A DNA stretch of 64,000 nt from Hydractinia symbiolongicarpus (lineage: Eukaryota; Cnidaria; Hydrozoa; Anthoathecata; Hydractiniidae), in NCBI RefSeq assembly GCF_029227915.1, contig NC_079885.1, positions 20,843,001-20,907,000 on the forward strand, given 5' to 3'. Below the pieces are notes generated by a model. It did no database searches, was not told where the DNA came from, and was given only the letters and a program-made list of their open reading frames with translations. Made by a program: the position numbers and the translations under genes. Position 1 is the first letter of the stretch. Every line of letters begins with the position of its first letter. Positions 24,420 through 36,300 of this stretch are shown here, in pieces.

Positions 24420-26775
24420 ATGTCTTACTTGCTTAAGTTACTGGCGTTAATGTCAGCATTTCTCATGGCGGATGCTATGTTTGGCGCTGTTGGTAAATTT
24501 GCGTCGGGTAAAAGGGAATCTGTGCCGTGGGGCTCGTTCAAAAATATGAAGTACTCACGGAATGGAAAACGCGAGGTACCTTGGGGTCAACATCGCATTC
24601 CATTTCGATTAATTGGTAAAAGATCATCGGATCATCCTCCCCATCGACTGATCGGAAAACGGGATATTGAAAATTTGGAAAGCTTAAGAAGTGAAGAGGG
24701 ACCTTGGAAAATGTTTGGACGGCCATTTGGAAAACGAGAATACGATGAGATGTTGAATTCGGAAAGCTTAAGAACTGAAGAGGGACCTTGGAAAATGTTT
24801 GGACGGCCGTTTGGGAAACGAGAATACGATGAGATGTTGAATTCGGAAAGCTTAAGAAGTGAAGAGGGACCTTGGAAAATGTTTGGTCGGCCGTTTGGGA
24901 AACGAGAAGACGAAGATAATTTTTATGATCGTGATGCGGATCCTTGGAATTTATCTCGGGTACCGTATGGGTTAGGAAAACGGGAAAGTGAGGGTCCTGA
25001 TTGGAGTTACAGAGTACGTTGAGTAATGCTAGACTTAGCAATACGGAGTCCTCATAAATCTAAAGAATGGCAAAATAATGAAAATAGTAAACTTGCAGCG
25101 TAGAACTTTTAATCTGTCACTTATTCTGATTCTCATAACCGTTAGGTTATACCAATATAAGTTGAATAACTGAGTTTATTGTTCTTCTTTTAGCTTCCGT
25201 TTTGGACAAGACGGAGCATCGAAGAAGCGTTAGACCAGGTAAGCATTTTTACTATAGGTAGATAAAAAAGAATGCATCAACCAAGCAGGAAACTAATATA
25301 AAATATGTTATTTTTGTGTTTCAGTTACCAATGAGCATGTTAAGATCACTTGTTGCAAAAAAAGAAGCTGATGAAAACGTAAGCCTTGAAATATCCGATT
25401 TTCAGCCATTCTCGTCCCAAGAGCTCTTTGAGATTAAAACCATCTCAAAGAGCTCTGGGGACGAGAATGATTTTCAGCCACATTTGTTTATGTTGTAGTT
25501 TTTACATTTTTGTCTCTATTTATTTAGTTACCGATGAGTTTTATTTCGAAGAAGAGAAGTGAAGAGAAGTCAAAAGTAGGTTTAGCCAATATGTAGTCCC
25601 TTGAAGCTCTTCAAATTTTCTCAAAAATGCCCACAATAATGATATACAAAGAAAGCACGGAGACGATCGCTCGCTTAATTACGACTGTTCTTGTTGTGCT
25701 CACTCAGCATTCTCTGTTTTTTTTTCAGATTCCGATGAGTTTAATGTCTAGAAAGTCAACCGATGAAGAGGTATGTTAAGGGCTTATTGACATATGAACA
25801 AATGGCAGAAAACATAAAACAAACATCTTGGGATTTATCCAAATTGATAGCATATGAATATTTACAGACAGATAAAATAATATGAAAATAAAAATGATCA
25901 GATAATTAAACAAAAAGAGATAAAAGAGATGAAAACAACAGAGTGGTATTGAAACCATAAAGTCTTAAAAAAAAAGATGAAGATCCAAAATTAATAAAGC
26001 TTTAATAAAACAAAATTAACATATTGAGGCTGAGCTCAAAATAACTATACTCATAATAACACGGTTGTTTCTCTTTAACTTCCTTAACCTTCAAAATCAA
26101 TTGATATTTTTGTGTGTTATTTTTAGATGCCGATGTCTTTAATGAATTTAAAGAAGAGCAATGTAAGTTTTTCATGCGATAGTATCAAACACATTGAAAG
26201 GATATCCCAATTTTTTAATTTAGATGATAAGCAAAAATCGCGTACTTATTCTCTACACCTCGTGAAATATTATTTACTGACGGTGGATTAATTTTTATAT
26301 TCAACAAAATGCATACAATACCTGTTTTATTGATGTCTAAACTGTTTCTCAAAAAAAAGAAGACAATAAGAATTTATGTGAAGTAAATACAACGTTTTTA
26401 AAAGTAATCTGGTTTACAAAATTCCTGCCTCAATCATTTTAAAATAATTTTAACCAATCAGGTATAGGAATTAAGTTTAAAACAAAAGAAATTAATGCTT
26501 GAATGATTTGATTGATTGAAATCAACATGACTAATAGGGGTGGAATCTCATAAAATATTCCACGGTCGCTTTGCACGGATAGCTACATAATAATAATAAA
26601 AATAATTATTATCATTATTTTTTAATAGATTCCAGTCCGTTTTATGTTAAATAAAAAAGAGACGGAGAATATCTGCAGGCGGGCCATCGAGGTATGTTCA
26701 AATTCAATGGATAAGAGAGACGCTCGAGAGAAATTGATCGATGACATCAAAGCAGCCATGAAAAAAGATGCGTAA
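24420..26775 (+). CDS. Multi-peptide amidated neuropeptide-like precursor, 7 exons
   Basis: Exons 24420-25013, 25194-25238, 25325-25378, 25528-25575, 25729-25770, 26127-26162 and 26629-26775 are all phase 0 and give 321 residues. Residues 1-19 form a signal peptide. Residues 20-188 hold seven GKR sites (30, 49, 66, 79, 104, 132, 160) and an eighth at 186, most followed by E or D. Predicted amides include MFGAVGKFAS, ESVPWGSFKNMKYSRN, EVPWGQHRIPFRLI, SSDHPPHRLI, three copies ending GPWKMFGRPF and one ending DPWNLSRVPYGL. The GRPF units are 25-28-residue tandem repeats with acidic spacers. Five mini-exons and the start of the last exon each begin (L/I/M)P(F/M/V) and most carry KK, RR or RK: LPFWTRR, LPMSMLRSLVAKK, LPMSFISKKR, IPMSLMSRK, MPMSLMNLKK, IPVRFMLNKK. 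The last exon carries ICRRAIEVCS and ends in a stop. Known biology: hydrozoan neuropeptides are cut from such precursors in the secretory pathway. The receptor and action cannot be read from sequence, and I recognise no published family. Confidence 0.88.
24664..24909 (+). repeat. Three tandem coding repeats (about 84 bp) for GPWKMFGRPF-GKR
   Basis: The units are nearly identical. The second and third differ at few bases over the unit that starts EYDEMLNSESLR; the first has a different spacer (DIENLESLR). Low divergence implies recent duplication or gene conversion within exon 1. Confidence 0.9.
25397..25480. mobile_element. 60-bp hairpin MITE with 12-bp target duplication
   Basis: The element at 25409-25468 starts TTCTCGTCCCAAGAGCTCTT and ends with its near-exact reverse complement. 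It is flanked on both sides by GATTTTCAGCCA (25397-25408 and 25469-25480). It lies 19 bases after the donor of precursor exon 3, so it is intronic although an open frame reads through it. Confidence 0.85.
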
Positions 26776-29700
26776 AAATGGATCATGTGATGTTACGATA
26801 ATACTAAGTTGTCAATCAAACATAAATTATGCTTGTTTAAGACGTAGTGTATATGTATATATGTTCTAAACGAGGGTATTACAGTCAACTTGGTGCGCCA
26901 AATTAATTTTTTTTTGTAATAATAAACAAATATCTTCTTTTGCTTTTCAAGAACAAAATAACCTTGTAGTTTGTTAAATACTGATCGTGTCTATGTGTCT
27001 TCCTAACATTCTAATCAGAGTGTACTGCAGAAATGAACCTTTCTTTTAACATATACATATCACTGAATTTTTATGTCGAAATATATATAAACTAGAAAAA
27101 AAAATTTAAGTGTATTACTTAGTTTATAGTCAGTCCTATTGACTGAATGAAACAAAATAGCAATCAAACTTAGGAGCAGCTAAGCACAACAGAGTCAACA
27201 TCGACCCTTGTGCCTTTCCTTTCTCTGACAGACATAAAGTTTTGTAGCAGAAGAATAATAGGGAGAAAACAAAAACCTAGTCGTAATTCTATTCAAAACA
27301 TTTTTTAAATAAATGTTTAATTTCAAAGATCATATCCACGAGTAACGATTTACAACGTTTCCATTATTGCACCTACGCACTTTGAATTTATGAAAATTCT
27401 ATTATCTAAAATTACTACATGAGGTAATTCTTGGCGACGTCATCATAACCCATTTTCCTCTATCAGAACATTCACGGGCCGTCGCGTTAATTTGGACAAC
27501 ACAGAAACTGGTGCATTCTCAACGTTCCTTACCCAAACCTTGTTCCCAGGGACTTCTTTTTGACATTACTAAAACTAGTTTTGTCATCAAGTGAGATCTA
27601 GCGGCTTCGACATAGGCAACAAACACTGGGGACAAGGATGTCCTAACCCACATCACTTACCTTAGAGGTAAAAAGAAAGTCGGAAAAAAGTGACTTAATT
27701 CTGTCCAAGTGACCAATATTTTTGCCGACTAAAATTCTTGCCGACTAATTTTTTTGCCGACTTTTTTTTCACCGATAAGTTATTGGCCTAATTACGTTTT
27801 ACACAGCTTTACAACTGCTAAACATTCGTCAGGTGACGCTGTTCTGCTATTTCAATAAATTGCAAAAAAATGTCACTTTCTAAAAAATTATTGAATGGTA
27901 ACTAACTGAAAAGGAATGCTTAAAAAAATCACGTCATGTTTAATGATTTTTTTTATTATCGATGATTTTATTTTCACACTTCCCCTATAAGCTAAACGCT
28001 TGGTTCTTCAACCGTTTCCCATAGTAAACTGGCAACCTCATTGGCAGGGCAATTTGATTAATCTGATAGTGGTGAGACCGTTCAGGTGCCACAAGACCCT
28101 GGAGATGAGTTTGATTTATTGGTCATTATTTTTCTTCCGGAAAAAAGAACTATAACAGAATGAAAATAATATAGCGAAATATCAGCTTCTTCTATGTGGT
28201 AACTCATTCTGCATATATTTTACCATCGCTGTAAAATCCCCTGAATGACAGACTTTTCAAAGACATCTGGAATCATGCATCAAACAGGTAAAAAGCGGGG
28301 AATGAAGAAACATCATTTGTCTGAAAATGTTTGCCTCTCCAACAGGCAAGGGCGTAAGAAACAAAATTGCTCGTATGGCGTCAGTGGTAAAGAGGGAATT
28401 ATTTAAAAAATTTATATCGACAGGGCTTAATGAGTTAAATGTATTTTTGTAAATAAAATTGTACTTCCTTAGGACGTTACCAAAGGCGGGAGTAGGAGTT
28501 GGGTGAAAAGTACAGTAATATACCCTTACGTAATGAATAAAACCCCCTAAATAATGACTAATGAGATGGACTTTCGTTTAACAGCCATTTACAATGTGAG
28601 CATTGCAGATGATAATTTGTGTTGTTATTGTGTAGAATTTGCAGGGTCAGGTTTTAAAAGCTGGATTACCTTTGTCTCCCTTGATTTGCTTAACTCTTGG
28701 CTCGGAACCTAGCTCTTGTTATCAACAGAGCACTAGTATTGTGAACTTATATATATATTGCTCAGAAAACATGTTTAAATTCGCCTAATGATCCAATTTA
28801 TTGTGAGTGTGGCGAACAACAAAAATAATTTCTCAACAACACACACTATAGTAACGTTAAACACTGCAATATGTTGTTGATGGTTATGAGGCTAGCAATT
28901 GGCTTTATTTTCTTCCTAACGTGAGACTTAGTAAACCCTATCAGATTGGCTGCTTATAAAAAGTGTAATTGATGATCTAATAGAATTGAAACGTTAAATG
29001 AATATTGAATAAAGATTAAAAACTTTAGTTACACGATTTGTAATGAAAACATCTAACTTTTGGTCGGCCTTGGCCATGTTTTTTTGTAGGAATTAAGGAC
29101 GAAAATATATTTATGACGTATTTAAGGGAACAACGGTTAGAGCTAAGCATACTTGTACAGCTTCTCTATTGTTTCTTAGACCTGGCGGGAACGAATTTTT
29201 CGATATGTCGATGTTTACGTTTATGTTATTTTAAACAAAACTCTGTTTTGGTAAATTTGATTGCAGCTCGCCATGTTCTAAAGTTCTCTTCATGTTCTCG
29301 CCATGTTCTTAAGTTTTTCTTAAAAATGTGCATATGCTTCCTACTGAACACCTCTGCCCGTCCACCTCACATTTTCTTCAGGTAGATATGTAGTTAATAC
29401 AAATAAAAGTTGAATATTTTAACTATTTATCTTTTTATACCTGGAGTTTTTTGGAGAGTGTAACCTGTAGGGAGGGGTTAGAATGTTCGTTCGTGGCCAA
29501 TAAGTCTTAACTTTAAATGAACCAAACCTTTATCACATTAATAGGAAAACTCAATAGAAACATCTGGCAAAAAAAAGGAAAATACGTCATTAGTACGAGG
29601 AAAAAGTAGAGGCGGATTTACACATTGGCAAGCTCGGCGCTTGTCAAACAGGAAATTTGGGCGCTCTCTTGAATCTTTACAATTGGGTTCTGTTTTCACT

Positions 29701-30332
29701 TCGCTATTTAAGTGTTGTCTCTCTTTCTGAGTGCTATGCCGAGTCTGGACAATTTTGCCAAGTCATACGGTATCAATACATCTATCGGCTTTCACCCGGT
29801 CCCATTCAATCTAGTAAATGGGGCAAAAAGCACTTCTCCTGTACTGAGGAGTGCTTATTTCCACTGCGCAAAAAATTCTGGTGCGTAATATATATTGACT
29901 CAGGGTGCATGGTTAAACAATAAAAATTACTAACATGTCCAGAGCAACTATAGAAAGACAACAACAAGATTTTTTTTAAAACCCCCTACGACCCATACCA
30001 CTACCACAAGCCCCGCCACCATCACCCTATTTTGCTTCGATCAGATATTTAGTGACACCAATATAAGTAAGTTACCATGTATTTCCAGTAATGATGTTTT
30101 CGGTTATCGGAAACACATTTTTTGCTCTCAGCCTTAGTAAATTCAATTTTTTTTAAAAGATTACAGTGCGAGCACAGCCGAGAAATAAAAAACACTGGTA
30201 ACATAATTGTCGATAGCAGCAATAATTTTGATGATGTTATATTTATTTGACGTCAAATTTTCTAACATTATTCAAACGATGGCAGTAAACGGTTAAATAA
30301 CACCTATAACGTTTGCCGCAGCTACAAAAACA
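26776..30332. other. Intergenic region, no gene recognised
   Basis: No exon with domain or splice support on either strand. Contents: 3' end of the precursor gene; a diverged hairpin-family fragment with CCCAGGGACTT and GGGGACAAGGATG near 27540-27640; a short degenerate TTTTTGCCGACTAA repeat at 27716-27775. The open frames at 29113-29385 and 29657-29923 show no domain or splice context. Confidence 0.45.
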
Positions 30333-33300
30333 ATGGCGACCTCTTCTGATCCCTTTGAAGGTATCGATATGTCAGGATTTCGGGTAGGTGATATTTGTAA
30401 TATGATAATGTGAAAGTCACATAAAAAATTGTGTAAAAATTTGGATTCAATCAATGGTGACTGAATAGTAAACTTATGTGAAGACTTAGAATAGTAAACT
30501 TATGAGAAGATGCTTGAATTTACCTAATTTTCCCTTTTTTCGGACTTTTGTCGGATAATTAGTTCTCTAAAATGTTTACGTGGCAATGAAAATTTGCAAA
30601 CCGTAGAGTCTGAGGGTTGCTTTCTTTTTATTCCTTAATTATTATTGTGGAATAACACTTCTGTACAATAGAAATTCTATCGACTTTCTCCATACGCAAA
30701 ACTCAAACCTTCCCCGGAGAACTTCAGTTCTTAACGATCACAAATGACGACAACCGTTAGGAGGACAATTATTCTACAGTTAACGCTCGTTGACGCGGGT
30801 AAGAAGGGAGGAAGGTGGCACAACTATTGATGTCAACATTTTCAAATTTTCAAACCCTTGATTTTTTTAAAAGTTTTTAATAAAAATGCTTACACTGTAT
30901 GGCGTGTGGAAATCCTTCTGTGTTGCTGTTTTTACCTTTTCGTTCAAAAATTTATTTGCTTTTTTTCCCTCGAGTTAGAGCCCTTGACAAAAAAGACGTC
31001 CACTCAGGAATTTAAGGGGAAGTGTAGAGCAGCTTTGATACAGATTGACGGAGCAGGGTCGAATATCTTGGAACAATCCCTTACATATAGTCATGAAAGA
31101 CACTATTTTCACTCGCAAAATATTTGTTTGCAAATTTGAAGAGCGTCTTAAATAAACTACGCTTTGACAATAATAAAACCGATAACCGTTCTGTTTAGAA
31201 GAATTTACTCTATAAGAATATTTAAGATGAAAATGGACAAAAAGTGAAGAATATCCTAAGAATATTCTCATCTTGAATATTGTTCTTTTTGTAACTTACA
31301 TTCTGTCATTGATAAAAAATGTTTTTTCTCAAGTTTTATTGAAGTGTTCTACAAAATCAAGTTGGCTGTCTATCAGTTAAACCAAGGGGTGATTTTTACA
31401 CGAGTTTGCATTATGAGATATTTCAATGTTAACTGTACTAAGAATATGGTAAGATTATACTAAGATTTGATTTTTGCCCAAAAGTTGAGAATATTCATTT
31501 TGAAACGGAAAAGCACTATTCTCACAAACTGACTGCTGGCTCATTCTTATTTTTATTCTTTATCCATAGAACAAAAGGGAACCAGCCTTGATTAAAGCTG
31601 CACGTGCATTTCAGGAAAGCACTTCGACAAGGTATTCAAAAATGAAAAGTGATAGAGAGATGTAAGTTTTCTTTGTTTTATGCTTGACACTGCACATGTG
31701 ATGGGTTTCAAAAAACTTTTTACTTGTGTGGCTTTGCCACAAGGTTTTAGTAATGCAATGGAAACCAAGAGAGTTGTAAAAACAGAAAATATGAATACGT
31801 TGCAGTGTAGATATCTTTATGTTTACGTTTTTAAAAGTTGAAGAGTTTCATAAGCTAAAATATTTTTGCTGTTTTCAAGAAATTTGTCGTTTTCAAACAT
31901 TACATTGGGGTTTAGAAATATTGCACTGGAAAAAGAGTTGACGCAATTGAAGAAACAAATGGATTCCAAAATGTCTGAACTGCAAGTAAGTGAAAAATAT
32001 TTGTGTAACTAGCTAGATGTTTATAGTTTGATTTAACATTTTCTTAATAAAAATTGATTATGTTTCTTGTACCAGGATTTACAAAATTTAGCAGAACAGA
32101 CGAAACCAGCCGCTCATATTTTGGAGACAGTGATGGGTGAACTGGAACAAAGGGTAAGTTTTCTCTTATAAAGAAACGGAAATTGTGTTTACAAAAGGGA
32201 TGGCTGTTCTTTTTAAGTATTCTCTGGTTAAATAAATTAATTATAGCAAGATTTCCGTAAGGTTTGTTTATGTTTTTTTCAGTTTTTGATGATATTATTG
32301 ATGCGAGACATGTTTCTTAGTTAGCATAAAATAAGCGTGTATATTTTTCATTATTTTTCTCGCAGCAAGAACTGCATTGAAATTGAAAATATTGAATTGG
32401 ACAGTATCCGTTGCTTTTTCTATATATTTTCGAACTGAGATCAATCAATGAGTTCGTTTAAAGTGTTGGTGTTCTATATATGATGTTTGTTTCAGACCAT
32501 GTCAGCTTTTAGACAGCTTTCGCTGTATTGAACTTTTTCTTATAACTCTTCAAACGAGCATACTGACAATGCTGCGACATACCAATTTTGTGAAACAAGA
32601 GCTGAAACAAGAGTATTTATATTTACTTTTCACCCGGACTATTTTTTAATAACTAAGTCAGACTTTCGTTCCTTGCTTGCTAAAAGGAATTCTTAAAGGT
32701 TATTGGTTAAATTCTTGCGTGCAGCAAAAAAACAATCTTTTAACAACTGAAAATTTATCCAAATAAATCCTGCTTTACTGATAATTATAACGAAGGTTAT
32801 TTTCTTTCTTTCACTTTGTTATCTAAATTCTTTCGTGCAGCGAAACAACAATCTTTTAAATTGGATTCTCTTAAAGTTTCAACTGAGATCAAAGCTGGAT
32901 CAAGTAAATTTACAGGATATAAGAATATATAGTTTTTGAGTTATTTATGTTTTAATTTCTGGTCAGTAAAATACCGGTCTGTAAATTACACATTTTTTAA
33001 ACTGCTATATCTCCACGACGACTTAATTCTCAGGGAAAAAAATTATATTATCCAAATCAGGTTAATAAAATGAAGCTCTGATCCAAAAATTGGCAGATTC
33101 TGAATACCCCATGTCTCCATGATCATAGTATTTTTCGGAATCACCCATGCACTCACTCTTAACAACTGAGAATTTATCCACGTAAATCCTGCTTTACTGA
33201 TAATTTGGTTATAAAAAAGTGTTTGATAACTTAGAATTTAGAATTGTCATCGTTACTGAAAGCTTCTGAAGAAAGTCGAAAAGATATGGAGGAGTTGTTA

Positions 33301-36300
33301 AAGGAACAAAACGAAGGTTATTTTCTTTCTTTCACTACCCCACCTTGACAATTGGATCAACCGATCTCCATTAACAGAAGAGTTTAAATAAATACAACAT
33401 AATAAGCCGCTACTAAAATGAAGACGCTGTTCTTAGTCGCATATGAAATATAGAACAGCTAAATGGCTACATAAGATGCTTTTAGTATGGAGCATAAGCT
33501 GTGATGCATGAATCTTACGTCACTTTATAGTTGACTCCTCAATAGACAGTAAAGCTAAGAATGTATCCCCTCTATTGTTCTTTTTTTAGAATTAACAACT
33601 TTGAGAGCAAACACATTGGTATGTTTATACCTCCGAAAGTTTACCAGCAATTTCGTTCTTATTTCTTTCTTTCCTTTAAGTGGCCACTATCGCCATTGAA
33701 TTGAAAGTTTGGGTATGAGGTTGTTGCAACGTTGTCTGTATAGGTTCTATATCAGCCATTTCATCTTTACGGTTTCCATATCAATCCTTTTACAGACTCA
33801 CTAATAACTTTTGAAATACATGTTTTTTTTATTCTCTGATGAATAAATATTCGGCAAGTTAGCAATCACATTGTGACAGATCTTCTAATCAATCTTATGT
33901 AACTCTCTTGAAGATTATGCAAACCTTAGAAGCAGAAGTCACTCAACTGAATAACAAGAAGACTGAGCTTTTCGGAGTGATACAAACGTTAGAAGAGGGT
34001 ACGGTTTTTTTTTAGTCATAAAGTTTTACTATATTTTCATAAGTAACCGTTCACCGAAATCTTTCGCCTGTGTTAACGCTTTCTTAATGGGAATATAACT
34101 GCTCTGGATGAAAATTTATATGTAAAACGTGCTACATTTGGCAAGAAAAATATTTATTTCTTTTCAAGCGTGTGGTTTGATTAACGATGGCCCTAAGTTA
34201 CCAACAGCCGTAAATAAACGATGAAAACAACGCCAAGTACACGATGACCCTGAGCGGATGACTACCTTAAGTAAACAACAGACTCAAGTGAACAGCGGCC
34301 CTTAACTGTATTTTTAAAAAGTTCTCACATCTCGCAACACGTTGCTTTTAACGCTGCCACATGCACCATGTGTCTGACATAACCAGGACATTAAATATCC
34401 TCTCCTTAATTATTGTTAAAATTGATTAAATGATTAAATAGAAATAACTATGAACAAAACTTTTAATTCATAGGTTTTTATTTAAAATTTTAGCACCTTA
34501 GCGCACAGAGAGTAGCAGGTCCCTAATGTTGTTACGTGATTATAAAAATACAAAATGTCTTTCTCTTTTTAGACGTAGCATCGCATCAATCCCAAGATCA
34601 GGTAAACACAATGTGTTTTTAAAGATAAACTATTTAAAAAATGAAAACTAATACTTACATCTTTTGTATTCAGACATTCAACAACCGTCTTAATGAGATG
34701 GAAAGAACACACAAGCTCGAGGCAAGAAACAGTTCATTTATTGCTTATAGGAAATTCAAAAATGGCAGATAAATTTGATGATGATTATCTGACTGTTTTA
34801 TATAGGGTTATGGTTAATTACTTTCATTCTATCTTCGAAATTTTTAGGAAAATCAGTGGACAGAGTACATAAGAGATTTGACAATGAAAGTAGTGAACGC
34901 AGAAGAACAACTTCGTAATAAAGACGATGGTACGATCTCTCTCTCTTTAATTGTTGTCATTTTTCAAAAATAAGTACTTACAAGGGAAGAAACTTTCCCG
35001 CTTTTCGCGTTTTTTAGTCATTTTCGCGAGAGCTTTTGGTAATTATAATTCACCAAAACACAAACGTTTTTTCACCACACACACATAAAAAAAGATTTCA
35101 TTTTTTCTTTTATCATTAACTACAATAACATTTGATGTTTTTTGTTCTTCTTTGGTGCTACGAACATTTCTCGGACATCCCGTTTCATTGAAACAGTAAT
35201 GGACATTGGTTGCAGACTTTTCATTAATAATAATAGGTGAACAGAAAGAAAACTGTTGTGAAGTGATTTTTATTTTCGCGAAAGTTTTTTATGCAAAGTT
35301 TGTCGCAAATTTACAATTCGCGAAAAACATTCTGTCCGCGAAAGTTGTGTTTACAAGTTTCATAAACAACTTGTCCATGGCATATATAAAAACGGGAATA
35401 GTTAAAAACATTAATTGACGGCAAATATGATGAAAATCATATTAAGTACAAGGAGTATAATGATACAGGCGTTATACTCATGTCTTACCAATTGCAAGAA
35501 CAGGTTCAGTCGTAAATAAAAGTTATATATACTAAGAATTTTTCGCTTTGTTTAGAACTGGAAAAAACAGAGCTGACAATCAAGGTAAAGTATTGGTATT
35601 TTTGTCATGATAAAAATCAGAATGTTCGCCCGTTTTGAAAAAAGACTCTTTCTGTGGCTAAAAATAATTATATTCCGAAATTCAAGTTGCCACAGTGTAA
35701 TCACAAATTTGATGATTTTGATAATTTTGGTGATGGTAAACAAGTAGTGGGGAACCTTAAAATAACGGTGTGCATCAACGATTTATTGATAAGTCAAATG
35801 CTTTAAAAAAAATGATGTGAGTTTATAATTTTGTCTACCGCAGAGAGACCAGGAAATAGCAAAATATATCACTAATTGAAAATTAACCAATTTTTCTCAT
35901 AAGTAAAATGGGTTACTAAAAGGACTGTTGTAAAATCGTTTTGTTGCAGGAGCTGTTTGAAAAATGTCACCAGTTGGGAGGTAGCAATGGTGATATTAAG
36001 AACGAGTTGATTCATTGTCTGGTAAGTCTTCCTGCAATTTTACTAATCCAGCTCACATACATCATAAATCAGCAAAATTGAAGTCTTAATAATATATTGG
36101 TTCACTTGTCTCTATAATAATACGCCAGTTCTGTCTGTCTGTCACTTTTGCAAAGTGGATAAAATTTCTTTGATAAAGTCTATAAAATATCGCCTAAAAA
36201 TTTGTTCTGTAAATTAGCAAACTTTGACGTTAAAGCAATATTGACGTCAAAGGAAAGTATATTAAGATTAGTGAAGCCATTGCATTGCACTTTTAAATAG

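Noticed and set aside
24538-25041. 167-codon minus-strand frame over the precursor exon
   Set aside because: Mirror of the tandem coding repeats of the + strand precursor. The + strand has signal peptide, GKR sites and splicing.
25316-25498. Reading exon 3 of the precursor through to the stop at 25496
   Set aside because: The apparent extension is the 60-bp hairpin element and its target duplication. A GTAAGC donor at 25379 and the phase-0 exon pattern show that it is intronic.
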